From: Rhodobacteraceae bacterium M385
GTDB lineage: Bacteria; Pseudomonadota; Alphaproteobacteria; Rhodobacterales; Rhodobacteraceae
Direction of reading: 5' to 3'
Length of the DNA: 64,000 bases
Assembly: GCA_025141835.1 (NCBI GenBank)
Contig: CP081102.1
Span: 1,488,001 to 1,552,000 of the forward strand
Under the pieces are notes generated by a model. It made no database searches. It worked only from the letters and a program-made list of their open reading frames with translations, and was not told the origin of the DNA. The position numbers and the translations under genes are program-made. This document shows positions 1-9,441 of the stretch, piece after piece (positions within the stretch are counted from its first letter, which is position 1; each line of letters opens with the position of its first letter).

Positions 1-3000
1 CGCGCGGGCGGGATTATCCGGCAAATGGCCGAGGAGATTGCGCAGGTTGATGGGCGCGCGATTTATGGCGGCACGCCTGCCGATGCCTCGATCCTGGAGG
101 CGATTGAGGCGATCCATGAGGGCGGCCAAGAGGTCACATTTTATCCGTTCTTGCTGATGGAAGTGTTGGAAGGCAACGGTTTGCCCGACCCTTACGGCGC
201 CGATGAACAGCCCGCGTTGCCTTGGAGGGGCCGGATAACCGGAGATGTAGCAGCTGGCTTGCCTGGCACCACCGATAAAACCGCAGCAAATCGCACGGCC
301 ATCGAGGCGTTTTTTGGCACCGCGAAAGCCACGGACTTTAGCACCGGGTATGCGGGCGTCGGCTATTCTGGTCCGGCGGAATGGAGCTACAGCCGCTTCA
401 TTCTGCATTGCGCCGCGCTGTGTGCACAGGCGGGCGGGGTGGAGGCGTTCTGCATCGGCTCTGAAATGCGCGGGTTGACGCAAATGCGCGACGATGAGGG
501 GTTTCCTGCGGTGGATGCCTACATCGCGCTCGCCGCCGAAGTGCGCGCGCTACTGCCTGAGGCGAAGATCACCTATGCGGCTGATTGGACGGAGTATTTC
601 GGTTATCATCCCCAAGACGGATCAGGCGATGTCTACTACCACCTCGATGCGCTTTGGGCCGATGAAAACATCGATATGGTCGCTATCGACAATTACATGC
701 CGATGAGCGATTGGCGCGAGGGAAACGCGCATCTGGATTACGAGAAGGGCCCGATCCATTCGCTCGATTACCTGAAATCCAATATTGAGGGCGGGGAGGG
801 GTACGACTGGTATTACTCCGGTCCCGAGGCCGAAGCGGCGCAGCGCCGTGATGTGATCGAAGACGGCGCCTTTGGGCAGGATTGGATCTACCGTTTCAAG
901 GATTTGCGCAATTGGTGGACCAACCCGCACTTGGACCGCCGCGACGGTTATCAACTGGCCACGACGCCCCTCACCTCGACACTGCCGTTCGATGGGGCGT
1001 TCAGCAACGACGATGATTATTGGGCCGCAAGCTATCCCTTTGGAGAAAGCTCTCTTGATAGCCAAGTCGGGTTTACGGCGGCCTATGCCGAGGCGACGGT
1101 CGAAACCGTGGCAGGCGAAGGTAAGGTGCTTGAGGTTCGCGACACATATCGCATCATGAGTGAACGTGGCTATCGCCCGTTTATTCCGGGTCAACGGGTC
1201 CGGTTGACGGTGCGGACGCGGTTGACGGCGCCCCTCGCCAGTGGCCAGTCGCATCGCTTTATGGTGTTCGCATTGGGCATCCGAGATGACGGCGGGTATG
1301 GCGGCTACAGTATCTTGGCGACGATAGACGGGCTGAAGGTCGCGGATGGGTGGGTAGACTATCAGATAGACGTGGTGCCGGAGGATTTGATCGGCACAGG
1401 CCCGATGCAGTCGGGGCTCAAGGGATGGCGCATCTCGGTCGGGTTCAACGGGCACTCAATTAACACTCTTGCGGGCGTGGTTCAGCAGGTGTCGCAGGTC
1501 TCCGTAGAGTCTCTTTCCGGGCAGTCGCTATGGGTGCCGAAATCCAAGCCGATCTGGTTTACGGAGTTCGGCTGCGCGGCCATTGATAAGGGCACGAACC
1601 AGCCCAACCGCTTCCTTGATCCGAAATCGGCGGAAAGCGGCATTCCCAAATACTCCAATGGTCGGCGCGATGATCTGATCCAAGCGCAGTACCTGCGCGC
1701 CACCATGGGCTATTGGGCGGAAGAAGGGCGAAATCCTCTGTCCGATCAATATGATGGGCCGATGCTTGATATGGGGCGGGCCCACGCTTGGGCCTGGGAC
1801 GCACGGGTGTGGCCTGCCTTTCCCAACGACAGAGAACGGTGGAGCGATGGGGAGAATTGGGCGAAGGGGCATTGGTTAACGGGACGGTTGGATGCGCAGC
1901 CGCTGGACCTGGTGGTGTCGGAAATCTGCGAAGAGGCGGGCATCCGTGATTATGATGTTTCGAAGCTTTTTGGATTGGTGCGGGGCCATGTCTCGGCGCA
2001 GACGCAAAGTGCGCGGGCGCGGTTACAGCCGTTGATGCTCGCCTATGGTTTCCACGCGGTTGAGCGCGACGGAAAGCTGGTGTTTTTACCAGTCCCGCAA
2101 GAGCCAGAAAAAGTGATCGAGGCCCCACTGACGGCGCGCGATGACGATGGGGAGGGCGGATTCACCCATGCCCGCGCGCCCGAAGCGGAAACCGTTGGAC
2201 GCTTGCGCATTGGCTATACCGAGGCCGAGGGCAGCTATGAAGAAAAGGTGGCAGAAGCGGTCTATCCCGGTGACGGAGCCGATCAGGTAAACGACGTTGA
2301 TCTTCCGCTGGCGCTGACCTCTGTTGAAGGGCAGGGCATGGCCGAGCGATGGTTGGCCGAGGGGCGGGTGGCCCAAGATACGCTGCGCTTTGCGCTGCCC
2401 CCGTCGGAGCGCGCCTTGGGGGCCGGGGCCTTGATCGCAACTGAGGACGGCCATACGTGGCGCGTCGATCGTGTAGAAGATCGGGGCTTTCGTCAGCTAG
2501 AGGCGGTCCGGGTCGAACCCTCGACCTCTTTCCCATCGGATGAGGTGGAAGAAGCGGCCAGTTTTGCCGCCTTCGTGCCGCCGCTGCCGGTCACGCCGGT
2601 GTTCCTCGATCTGCCGCTGTTGACGGGGGACGAGGTTGAACATGCACCGCATTTGGCCGTTGCCGCAGACCCTTGGCCCGGATCGGCGGCGGTCTATTCC
2701 GCGGCGGGCCCCGATGGGTTTGCCCTGAACCGGCTGGTGGAACGCCCCGCCGTCGTGGGTACGCTGTTGCAACCGCTGCATCGCCAAGAGCCGGGGATTT
2801 GGGACCGGGCAGGCGCGGTGCAAATACGGCTGGAGACCGGGGGCCTGTCTTCGGCGGAACTGTCAGCCGTTCTTGCGGGCGGTAACGCGGCGGCGATTGG
2901 CTCGGGCGAAGATGACATTTGGGAGGTCATGCAGTTTGCCGAGGCAACGCTTGTGGGCCCCGATACATGGGAGATCGCGATGCGCCTGCGGGGCCAGCAA

Positions 3001-3516
3001 GGCACCGATGCGGTGATCCCCGACGTTTGGCCAGAGGGCAGTCTGTTCGTGCTTCTGGACGGGGCGGTGGGGCAGGTCGATCTGGCCAGTTCTGCCCGCG
3101 GGTTAGAGCGCTATTGGCGCGTCGGCCCGTCGCGCAGGTCCGTGGATGATCCGAGTTACGTGGAAAGAGTCGTTGCGTTCCAAGGTATTGGCCTGCGCCC
3201 TTATAGCCCCGCTCACCTGCGTAGCAGCCATAGCGGAACGGCGCGTGACATCACCTGGATCCGACGGTCACGGATTGATGCGGATAGTTGGGATGGCACT
3301 GATGTGCCCCTTGGCGAGGCGTCCGAGCAGTACATTCTACGGATATCGGACGCTCAAACGATCCGCCGGGAAGAGGTGCTGAGCGCGCCCGCCTTCACCT
3401 ACACCGACGCGATGCGTGCCAGCGATGGCACGCTCACGGACTACTCCATCGAGGTCGCTCAAGTCTCCGAACGGTTCGGGGCGGGGCCAATTGCAAGGAT
3501 TCAGATCAATGACTGA
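1..3516 (+). CDS. GTA baseplate/host-specificity protein (orfg15-like), 5' end outside window
   Basis: The reading frame is already open at base 1, so the N-terminus is missing; 1171 residues are visible. The first part is the GTA TIM-barrel (glycoside-hydrolase-like) domain, with FYPFLLMEV near residue 60 and WFTEFGCAAIDKG near residue 520. A tail-tip (phage tail protein J-like) region follows from about residue 640 (VSEICEEAGI), then a long C-terminal adhesin-like part. This is the megatron baseplate protein of Rhodobacterales gene transfer agents, which ends the structural cluster. Residues of about 320-510 look like an extra beta-sandwich inserted in the barrel and are less GC-rich than the flanks. 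The gene overlaps the next one by 8 bases, indicating translational coupling. A lysogenic phage homologue is possible, but the neighbouring DUF2793 gene and cysE favour a GTA. Confidence 0.9.
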   Translation, partial: RAGGIIRQMAEEIAQVDGRAIYGGTPADASILEAIEAIHEGGQEVTFYPFLLMEVLEGNGLPDPYGADEQPALPWRGRITGDVAAGLPGTTDKTAANRTAIEAFFGTAKATDFSTGYAGVGYSGPAEWSYSRFILHCAALCAQAGGVEAFCIGSEMRGLTQMRDDEGFPAVDAYIALAAEVRALLPEAKITYAADWTEYFGYHPQDGSGDVYYHLDALWADENIDMVAIDNYMPMSDWREGNAHLDYEKGPIHSLDYLKSNIEGGEGYDWYYSGPEAEAAQRRDVIEDGAFGQDWIYRFKDLRNWWTNPHLDRRDGYQLATTPLTSTLPFDGAFSNDDDYWAASYPFGESSLDSQVGFTAAYAEATVETVAGEGKVLEVRDTYRIMSERGYRPFIPGQRVRLTVRTRLTAPLASGQSHRFMVFALGIRDDGGYGGYSILATIDGLKVADGWVDYQIDVVPEDLIGTGPMQSGLKGWRISVGFNGHSINTLAGVVQQVSQVSVESLSGQSLWVPKSKPIWFTEFGCAAIDKGTNQPNRFLDPKSAESGIPKYSNGRRDDLIQAQYLRATMGYWAEEGRNPLSDQYDGPMLDMGRAHAWAWDARVWPAFPNDRERWSDGENWAKGHWLTGRLDAQPLDLVVSEICEEAGIRDYDVSKLFGLVRGHVSAQTQSARARLQPLMLAYGFHAVERDGKLVFLPVPQEPEKVIEAPLTARDDDGEGGFTHARAPEAETVGRLRIGYTEAEGSYEEKVAEAVYPGDGADQVNDVDLPLALTSVEGQGMAERWLAEGRVAQDTLRFALPPSERALGAGALIATEDGHTWRVDRVEDRGFRQLEAVRVEPSTSFPSDEVEEAASFAAFVPPLPVTPVFLDLPLLTGDEVEHAPHLAVAADPWPGSAAVYSAAGPDGFALNRLVERPAVVGTLLQPLHRQEPGIWDRAGAVQIRLETGGLSSAELSAVLAGGNAAAIGSGEDDIWEVMQFAEATLVGPDTWEIAMRLRGQQGTDAVIPDVWPEGSLFVLLDGAVGQVDLASSARGLERYWRVGPSRRSVDDPSYVERVVAFQGIGLRPYSPAHLRSSHSGTARDITWIRRSRIDADSWDGTDVPLGEASEQYILRISDAQTIRREEVLSAPAFTYTDAMRASDGTLTDYSIEVAQVSERFGAGPIARIQIND

Positions 3517-4216
3517 CACTCCAGAACTGGCGCTGCCGTTATTGGCACCGGCTCAAGCGCAAAAGCATGTCACTGTGAACGAGGCGCTGATGCGCTTGGA
3601 TGGACTGGCGCAGTTGCGCTTGCAATCGATCTCGGAAACCACGCCCCCGGCGGCGTCTGACGGGCTTACCTACGCCGTGCCGTCGGGCGCGGTGAATGCC
3701 TGGGCCGGGCAGGAGGGGGCGGTGGCCATCGCGTCTGGCGGCGGCTGGATTTTCGTGCCGGCGCAACGGGGCTGGCGCGCGGTGGTGCTGGACGCGGGAT
3801 CGCTGGCGATTTTTGACGGGGCCACGTGGCGCGTGGGCGCGCAGACGTTGACGCCGGGCGGCGCCTCGGTCGGGTTGACGAGCGCAGAGTTCGACGTGCC
3901 TCTAACCGCCAGCGCAAGCGTCACAACGCCCGTTGTTTTCCCTGCTAGGTCAATTGCTTACGGCATCACGGGGCGGGTCATTTCGGCCATCACGGGGGCC
4001 GCGACAACATGGGATATCGGGGTCTCGGGCGATTTGCAGCGCTATGGATCGGGCCTTGGCACGGCCCTGAATTCTTGGGTCAGCGGCCCCGGCGCGCCAC
4101 AGGTCTATTGGTCCCCCACGGCGCTGGAAATTACCGCCCAGGGGGGCAATTTCGCGGGCGGAACGATCCGATTAATCGCCCACTACGCGGAATTGTCGCT
4201 GCCCGATCCTGTGTAA
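3509..4216 (+). CDS. DUF2793 domain protein, GTA-associated
   Basis: A 235-residue protein starting MTDTPELALPLL, with the start codon inside the last codons of the upstream GTA gene (ATGACTGA overlap). The N-terminal ~110 residues match the DUF2793 pattern (APAQAQKHVTVNEAL, then GGGWIFVPAQRGWRAVV). The C-terminal half is a beta-rich segment ending SLPDPV. DUF2793 proteins commonly sit next to GTA tail genes in Rhodobacterales and resemble the R. capsulatus GTA spike/fibre components. A structural or capsule-binding role in the particle is inferred from that context. No catalytic motif is visible. Confidence 0.8.
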   Translation: MTDTPELALPLLAPAQAQKHVTVNEALMRLDGLAQLRLQSISETTPPAASDGLTYAVPSGAVNAWAGQEGAVAIASGGGWIFVPAQRGWRAVVLDAGSLAIFDGATWRVGAQTLTPGGASVGLTSAEFDVPLTASASVTTPVVFPARSIAYGITGRVISAITGAATTWDIGVSGDLQRYGSGLGTALNSWVSGPGAPQVYWSPTALEITAQGGNFAGGTIRLIAHYAELSLPDPV

Positions 4217-4315
4217 AACTGTAACTTCACCTAACAGTCTACACGTTATCGTTTTATGGACCTTTGCGGTGCGCTCGCCTATTCTGGTTTCAACGTATCG
4301 CAAAGGAGGCGGCCC

Positions 4316-5146
4316 ATGGCGCGCACTCAACCCAACGACCGGACCCATATCTCGGAAGTTGATCCCGTTTGGACAAGGATCACCGAGGAAGCCACGACCG
4401 CCATCGCCTCTGAGCCATTGCTCGGCGGGTTGGTCCATGCTTGCGTCCTCCACCATCCCTCTCTTGAGAAGGCCCTCGCGTATCGCGTGGCGCAAAAGCT
4501 CGCGTCCTCTGAGATGTCCGAGCAGCTGCTGCGCGAGATTGCGGATGAGGCTTTTGCCTCGGACGCCAGCCTTGGGGCGCAGGCGCGTGCGGATATTGTG
4601 GCGGTCTTCGACCGCGATCCCGCCTGCCATCGGTTCCTGCAACCTTTGTTGTTTTTCAAGGGCTTCCAAGCGATCACCGCCTACCGTGTCGGCCATTGGC
4701 TGTGGCGTCAGGGGCGTCGCGACCTGTCTTATTTCATCCAGATGCGGGTGAGCGAAGTCTTTGGCGTGGATATCCATCCGGCGGCGCGCGTGGGGCAAGG
4801 GATCATGATCGACCACGCGCATTCCATTGTGATCGGTGAAACCGCGGTGGTGGGCGACAATGTCTCAATGCTGCACTCCGTCACCTTGGGCGGCACCGGT
4901 AAAGAGGAAGAGGATCGCCACCCAAAAATTGGCAATGGCGTGTTGATCGGGGCCGGTGCGAAAGTGCTTGGCAATATCGAGATCGGCCATTGCTCGCGCA
5001 TCGCGGCGGGCTCGGTGGTGTTGTCCGCCGTACCGCCGATGAAGACCGTGGCAGGGGTGCCTGCGAAGATCGTGGGAGAGGCCGGGTGCGATCAGCCCTC
5101 CATGACGATGGATCACCTGTTTGGCGGGCCAGCTAGCGCGCTTTAG
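4316..5146 (+). CDS. cysE: Serine O-acetyltransferase CysE
   Basis: Converts L-serine and acetyl-CoA to O-acetylserine, the first step of cysteine synthesis in the cytoplasm. The protein has 276 residues. An N-terminal helical SATase domain (about 15-125) is followed by a left-handed beta-helix of hexapeptide repeats (about 150-250) containing IDHAHSIVIGET, LHSVTLGGTGKE and AAGSVVLSAVPP. The start at 4316 is chosen because AAAGGAGG precedes it by a normal spacing; the in-frame ATG at 4256 lacks such a site. cysE directly after the GTA cluster is a conserved arrangement in this order. A strong hairpin follows the stop codon. Confidence 0.95.
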   Translation: MARTQPNDRTHISEVDPVWTRITEEATTAIASEPLLGGLVHACVLHHPSLEKALAYRVAQKLASSEMSEQLLREIADEAFASDASLGAQARADIVAVFDRDPACHRFLQPLLFFKGFQAITAYRVGHWLWRQGRRDLSYFIQMRVSEVFGVDIHPAARVGQGIMIDHAHSIVIGETAVVGDNVSMLHSVTLGGTGKEEEDRHPKIGNGVLIGAGAKVLGNIEIGHCSRIAAGSVVLSAVPPMKTVAGVPAKIVGEAGCDQPSMTMDHLFGGPASAL

Positions 5147-5164
5147 ATTCTGAGATGACAAAAG

Positions 5165-5200
5165 AAAGCCCCCGCATGGATCACCATGCGGGGGCTTTTT
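5165..5200. terminator. Bidirectional intrinsic terminator between cysE and typA
   Basis: A perfect 15-bp stem (AAAGCCCCCGCATGG with CCATGCGGGGGCTTT), a 4-nt ATCA loop and a T-run on the plus side. On the minus strand the hairpin is followed by CTTTCTTT. It sits between two convergent genes and can serve both. Confidence 0.93.
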
Positions 5201-5218
5201 GCGTTCTATGCCAGCGTC

Positions 5219-7036
5219 TTAGCCCGCGCGAGAGGCGCGCTTGCGCTCATGCGGGTCAAGGTGACGCTTGCGCAGGCGAACCGCGTTTGGCGTCACTTCG
5301 ACCAATTCGTCATCGTCGATATAGGCGATGGCTTGCTCCAGCGTCATGGTGACGGGCGTGGTCAGTTTGACCGCCTCGTCGGTGCCGGAGGCGCGCACGT
5401 TGGTCAGCTTTTTGCCCTTCAACGGGTTCACTTCCAGATCGTTGTCGCGGGAATGCTCGCCAATGATCATACCGGTATAGACCGGAGCCTGAGCGCCGAT
5501 GAACATCTTGCCACGATCTTCCAGGTTCCACAGGGCAAACGCTACCGAAGAGCCATTTTCCATAGAGATAAGAACACCTTGGCGGCGACCGGGGATCGCG
5601 CCTTTGTACGGTGCCCATTCGTGGAACACACGGTTCAGAACGCCGGTGCCGCGCGTGTCGGTCAGAAATTCGCCGTGGTAGCCGATCAGGCCACGGGACG
5701 GAACATGGGCGATGATGCGGGTTTTGCCCGCGCCCGCTTGTTTCATCTCGGCCAGCTCGCCCCGGCGTCCGCCCGTCAGCTTTTCGATCACCGCGCCGGA
5801 GTATTCGTCATCCACGTCGATGGTGACTTCTTCGATGGGCTCATGGCGCACACCGTCGATTTCGCGGAACAGCACCTGCGGGCGAGAGATCGACAGCTCG
5901 AACCCTTCGCGGCGCATGTTTTCGATCAGAACGCCCATCTGAAGTTCGCCACGTCCGGCGACCTCAAAGGCTTCGCCGCCCGGCGTGTCCGAAATCTTGA
6001 TGGCGACGTTTGATTCCGCCTCTTTCATCAGACGCTCACGGATAACGCGCGATTGCACCTTCTTCCCGTCACGTCCCGCAAGTGGCGAATCGTTGATGCC
6101 GAAAGTCACGGTAATGGTAGGCGGATCAATGGGTTGAGCTTCCAGCGGCTCATCCACAGCCAGGGCGCAGATGGTGTCGGCAACGGTGGATTTCGTCATC
6201 CCCGCGAGGGACACGATGTCCCCTGCCAGCGCTTCGTCGATGTCTTGTTGCGCAAGGCCCCGGAAGGCTTGGATGCGGGTGACGCGGAACTGTTCGATTT
6301 TCTCACCAAGGCGCGAAAGGGTCTGAACCGTTTGGCCAACTTTGAGGCGGCCGGATTCCACACGACCCGTCAACAGGCGGCCCACGAAAGGGTCCGCGCC
6401 AAGGGTGGTCGCCAACATGCGGAAGTCATCGTCTTGATGGTTGATCTGCTTGGGCGTGGGGACGTGGTTCACGATCAGGTTGAACAGCGCGTGCAGGTCT
6501 TTGCGCGGCCCGTCGAGTTCGTGATCGGCCCAACCGGAGCGGCCCGAGGCGTACATATGCGGGAAGTCCAGCTGGTCTTCGTCGGCGTCCAGCGAGGAGA
6601 AGAGGTCAAACACCTCGTCCAGCGCGCGGTCAGGCTCTGCGTCGGGTTTGTCCACTTTGTTCAGAACCACGATCGGGCGCAGGCCAAGGGCAAGCGCCTT
6701 GGAGGTCACGAATTTGGTCTGAGGCATCGGGCCTTCGGCCGCGTCCACCAGCAGCACGACGCCGTCTACCATCGACAAGATACGCTCTACCTCGCCACCG
6801 AAATCGGCGTGGCCGGGGGTATCAACGATGTTGATCCGCGTGCCCTTCCATTCCAGCGAAGTGGGCTTGGCGAAAATGGTGATCCCGCGCTCGCGCTCAA
6901 GGTCGTTGCTGTCCATGGCGCGTTCGGCGACGGCCTGATTTTCCCGGAAAGCGCCGGATTGTTTCAGTAGCTCGTCCACCAATGTGGTCTTGCCGTGGTC
7001 AACGTGCGCGATGATCGCGATATTACGGAGGTCCAT
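5219..7036 (-). CDS. typA: Ribosome-associated GTPase TypA/BipA
   Basis: A translational GTPase of the EF-G family involved in 50S assembly and stress adaptation. It has 605 residues, the usual family length. G-domain motifs are at the N-terminus: AHVDHGKTT (G1, residues 10-18), RERGIT (G2 region), DTPGHADF (G3) and NKVD (G4). Domains II, III, V and the TypA-specific C-terminus follow (PYKGAIPGRRQGVL region). The start MDLRNIAIIAHVDHGK is typical of the family. It is convergent with cysE and follows the histidine kinase gene in the same direction after about 90 bases. Confidence 0.97.
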   Translation of the reverse strand: MDLRNIAIIAHVDHGKTTLVDELLKQSGAFRENQAVAERAMDSNDLERERGITIFAKPTSLEWKGTRINIVDTPGHADFGGEVERILSMVDGVVLLVDAAEGPMPQTKFVTSKALALGLRPIVVLNKVDKPDAEPDRALDEVFDLFSSLDADEDQLDFPHMYASGRSGWADHELDGPRKDLHALFNLIVNHVPTPKQINHQDDDFRMLATTLGADPFVGRLLTGRVESGRLKVGQTVQTLSRLGEKIEQFRVTRIQAFRGLAQQDIDEALAGDIVSLAGMTKSTVADTICALAVDEPLEAQPIDPPTITVTFGINDSPLAGRDGKKVQSRVIRERLMKEAESNVAIKISDTPGGEAFEVAGRGELQMGVLIENMRREGFELSISRPQVLFREIDGVRHEPIEEVTIDVDDEYSGAVIEKLTGGRRGELAEMKQAGAGKTRIIAHVPSRGLIGYHGEFLTDTRGTGVLNRVFHEWAPYKGAIPGRRQGVLISMENGSSVAFALWNLEDRGKMFIGAQAPVYTGMIIGEHSRDNDLEVNPLKGKKLTNVRASGTDEAVKLTTPVTMTLEQAIAYIDDDELVEVTPNAVRLRKRHLDPHERKRASRAG

Positions 7037-7093
7037 TACGATGGCCTTTAACTAAAGAAGTGTTGCTGTAGGGCTTTGGGGGGCGCTTAGGGG

Positions 7094-7120
7094 TTTTTCG
7101 CGTCGATGGCTAGCGAAAAA
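7094..7120. other. Inverted repeat between typA and the histidine kinase gene
   Basis: TTTTTCGC at 7094-7101 pairs with GCGAAAAA at 7113-7120 around an 11-nt loop, 8 bases past the kinase stop. The AT pairs make it a weak terminator at best. Confidence 0.4.
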
Positions 7121-7127
7121 GGGGAAG

Positions 7128-8273
7128 TCACGCCGCGGCGCGGAAGCGCAGAACGCTGTGATAGCCGTCCGCGTTGATGTCGGCAGAAAAGGTGCCGCCC
7201 AACTGATCTGCAAGCATTTCGATGATCGACGTGCCCATGCCGCCGCTACTATCCGCATTCTCGTCGGTGCTGGCTGCGGCACTGCCTTGGCCGTTATCGT
7301 CGTAGGCCAGAACCAGCTCACCATCGGGCGTCTGCGTTAGTTTCAGCGTTATTTCACCAGCGCGGCCATCGGCGAAGCCGTGCTTTTGCGAGTTGGCCGA
7401 CAGCTCTGCCACGATCAGCCCCAAAGCCGCGGCTTCCTGAGACGTCATCGTGGCATCCTTGCACGTCGTGTCGAGCGTCAATGTCAGGTTCGGCGAAAGA
7501 GCGCCGCTAATCAGCTCCACGACCGAGGTCAAATATTCCGCGATATCAATCCGTTCGCCTGCGTTGGTTTTGTACAGCGCCGTGTGCAGGGCGGCGATGA
7601 TCTCGATGCGCTGCTGCATCAGGGTCAGGGCGTGGCGCGCGCCTTCATCGGTCATAACCCGCGCCTGAATCCGGGCCATCGCAGACACGGATTGAAGCGA
7701 GTTTTTCACCCGGTGGTCCACCTCTAGCCGCAACATTTCTTCGCGGCGCAGGGCAAGGCGCAGTTCCAACTGACGCATTACCTGTTCGGCCATGACCTTC
7801 AGGGTGTCGCGCTGCAAATCGGTCAAGGTGCGGGGCTTTTGGTCAAGCACGCAGAGCGTCCCAAGGGGCAGGCCATCAGCCGTTTTCAGCAGAGCGCCGG
7901 CGTAAAACCGCAGGTTCGGCTCGTCCATACAAAGCGGGTTACCGCACAGCCGATCATCGGACAGCGTGTCGGGGATTTCCATGAAGTCGTCCAACAGCAG
8001 GGCATGGGCGCAAATGGATTCGTCCAACGCCAATTCTCGGGTGCCAAGGCCCACTTCGGCTTTAAACCACTGCCTGTCTTGATCGATAAAGTTGATGACC
8101 GCAAAGGGCACATCGCAAATCCGAGCGATCAGCTCGACCACGGAATCATATTCGGCCTCGCGCTCGGTATCGAGGATGTCATAGGCGTGCAGGGCCGCGA
8201 CGCGGCGATCGTTTTGGGGGTGCGGCGATGCTACGTAACCCTTGGCTGCTGCCGGGTCGATCAACGGCGCCAT
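7128..8273 (-). CDS. GAF-domain sensor histidine kinase (HWE/HisKA_2 type)
   Basis: A soluble sensor kinase of 381 residues with no membrane segment. A GAF domain (about 25-165) includes YDILDTEREAEYD, DQDRQWFKAEVG and GTLCVLDQKPRTL. The dimerisation/phosphoacceptor helix has EVDHRVKNSLQSV (HWE/HisKA_2 type), and a HATPase domain follows with ELSANSQKHGF and YDDNGQG. The chosen ATG lies one base after the irr stop codon, implying coupling; an upstream in-frame ATG at 8312 inside irr is an alternative. No response regulator gene is nearby, so the partner is unknown. HWE kinases often act in light or general stress signalling, but the signal cannot be read from sequence. Confidence 0.85.
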   Translation of the reverse strand: MAPLIDPAAAKGYVASPHPQNDRRVAALHAYDILDTEREAEYDSVVELIARICDVPFAVINFIDQDRQWFKAEVGLGTRELALDESICAHALLLDDFMEIPDTLSDDRLCGNPLCMDEPNLRFYAGALLKTADGLPLGTLCVLDQKPRTLTDLQRDTLKVMAEQVMRQLELRLALRREEMLRLEVDHRVKNSLQSVSAMARIQARVMTDEGARHALTLMQQRIEIIAALHTALYKTNAGERIDIAEYLTSVVELISGALSPNLTLTLDTTCKDATMTSQEAAALGLIVAELSANSQKHGFADGRAGEITLKLTQTPDGELVLAYDDNGQGSAAASTDENADSSGGMGTSIIEMLADQLGGTFSADINADGYHSVLRFRAAA

Positions 8274-8274
8274 G

Positions 8275-8700
8275 TCAGGAACAGTTTTTGCGACGGAGGC
8301 GAATGACGACATCGACTTTCGCAACCTCGAACCCTTCGGGAACATCGGGAAGGCTTTTGATCTCCAATTCAGCCGCTGGCGCGTCTTTGAGCGAGCCACA
8401 GCCTTCTAGGTAGAAGTGTGGGTGGTCATCCACACGGGTATCAAAGTAGCTGCGGTTTCCGTCCACGGTCACTTCTTGCATCAAGCCCGCATCGCAGAAG
8501 GCGCGCAGCGTGTTGTAGACAGTTGCCAAGGACACCTTGTCGCCAGTGCCAAGGACTGCCTCGTGCAGGCCTTCCGCCGTAACGTGGCGATCTTGGCCAT
8601 CGCCCACCAGCAAGGACGCCAGCGCAAGGCGTTGGCGAGTGGGGCGGAGTTCGGCCTGGCCGAGCCAGGTCTGAGAGCGTTCAAGAGCTTCGGGGGTCAT
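8275..8700 (-). CDS. irr: Fur-family iron response regulator Irr
   Basis: A 141-residue winged-helix regulator with the Fur fold: LRPTRQRLALASLLVG (helix 1), SLATVYNTLRAF (recognition helix) and a C-terminal dimerisation domain with DDHPHFYLE. The sequence matches the Irr branch, which in alphaproteobacteria represses or activates iron and haem genes through haem-dependent turnover. No N-terminal Cys-Pro haem motif is present, and the HxH element is HPH rather than the three-His run of rhizobial Irr. The gene is divergent from fabA, a conserved Rhodobacterales arrangement, and is followed at once by the histidine kinase. Confidence 0.9.
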   Translation of the reverse strand: MTPEALERSQTWLGQAELRPTRQRLALASLLVGDGQDRHVTAEGLHEAVLGTGDKVSLATVYNTLRAFCDAGLMQEVTVDGNRSYFDTRVDDHPHFYLEGCGSLKDAPAAELEIKSLPDVPEGFEVAKVDVVIRLRRKNCS

Positions 8701-8881
8701 GGTGCCCGTGGCTTTCTATTAGGTGTTCCCCACATATATGGCCTATTGCGAGCGCTTTGCAAATGCCAATACATCCTGTGCATTATCATGCAAAATAGGG
8801 CGCACTTGCGCCGGAATTAGGCGCAGTGATAGGTGTTGTGTAAGCCGCAAGCGGCAAGAAACACGAAGAGCAGGGGCCCCT

Positions 8882-9391
8882 ATGTCCAATTATCCAACGA
8901 GCTTTGACCGCGATGAACTTCTGCGCTGCGCGCGCGGAGAGCTGTTTGGCGAGGGCAATGCCCAACTGCCAGAGCCGCCAATGCTGATGATGGACCGCAT
9001 CACCGATATCTCGGGCGATGGCGGTGAGCATGGCAAAGGTCATGTCGTGGCCGAGTTTGACATCAAGCCAGACGCTTGGTTTTTCGACTGCCATTTCCCC
9101 GGAAACCCGATCATGCCGGGGTGCTTGGGCCTTGATGGTCTGTGGCAATTGACGGGCTTCAACCTTGGCTGGCGCGGCTGGCAGGGTCGCGGTTATGCGT
9201 TGGGCGTGGGCGAAGTGAAGCTGACGGGCATGGTGCGGCCGGACCGTAAGATGCTGACCTATTACGTGGATTTCACCAAGGCGATCCAAACCCGCCGCCT
9301 GACGATGGGCGTGGCCGATGGCCGGGTCGAAGCCGATGGTGAGGTGATTTACGTGGTGAAAGACATGAAGGTGGCCTTGAGCGAAAGCTAA
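8882..9391 (+). CDS. fabA: 3-hydroxydecanoyl-ACP dehydratase/isomerase FabA
   Basis: Dehydrates beta-hydroxyacyl-ACP and isomerises trans-2-decenoyl-ACP to the cis-3 form, the branch point for unsaturated fatty acids. The protein has 169 residues. The catalytic His71 and Asp85 are visible in CHFPGNPIMPG and CLGLDGLWQ, matching the E. coli pair. The start MSNYPTSFDRDELL is taken because the frame extension upstream has no family similarity. It is divergent from irr with about 180 bases between them, and fabB and fabI lie downstream on the same strand after two unrelated genes. Confidence 0.96.
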   Translation: MSNYPTSFDRDELLRCARGELFGEGNAQLPEPPMLMMDRITDISGDGGEHGKGHVVAEFDIKPDAWFFDCHFPGNPIMPGCLGLDGLWQLTGFNLGWRGWQGRGYALGVGEVKLTGMVRPDRKMLTYYVDFTKAIQTRRLTMGVADGRVEADGEVIYVVKDMKVALSES

Positions 9392-9441
9392 GGCGCGGCG
9401 CCCTTGGGGATTGCTCAAGGGCGCATTTTTTTCGTGTTGCG

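Noticed and set aside
6053..6970. Plus-strand open frame of about 305 codons opposite typA
   Set aside because: Antisense shadow of a conserved gene with no family pattern.
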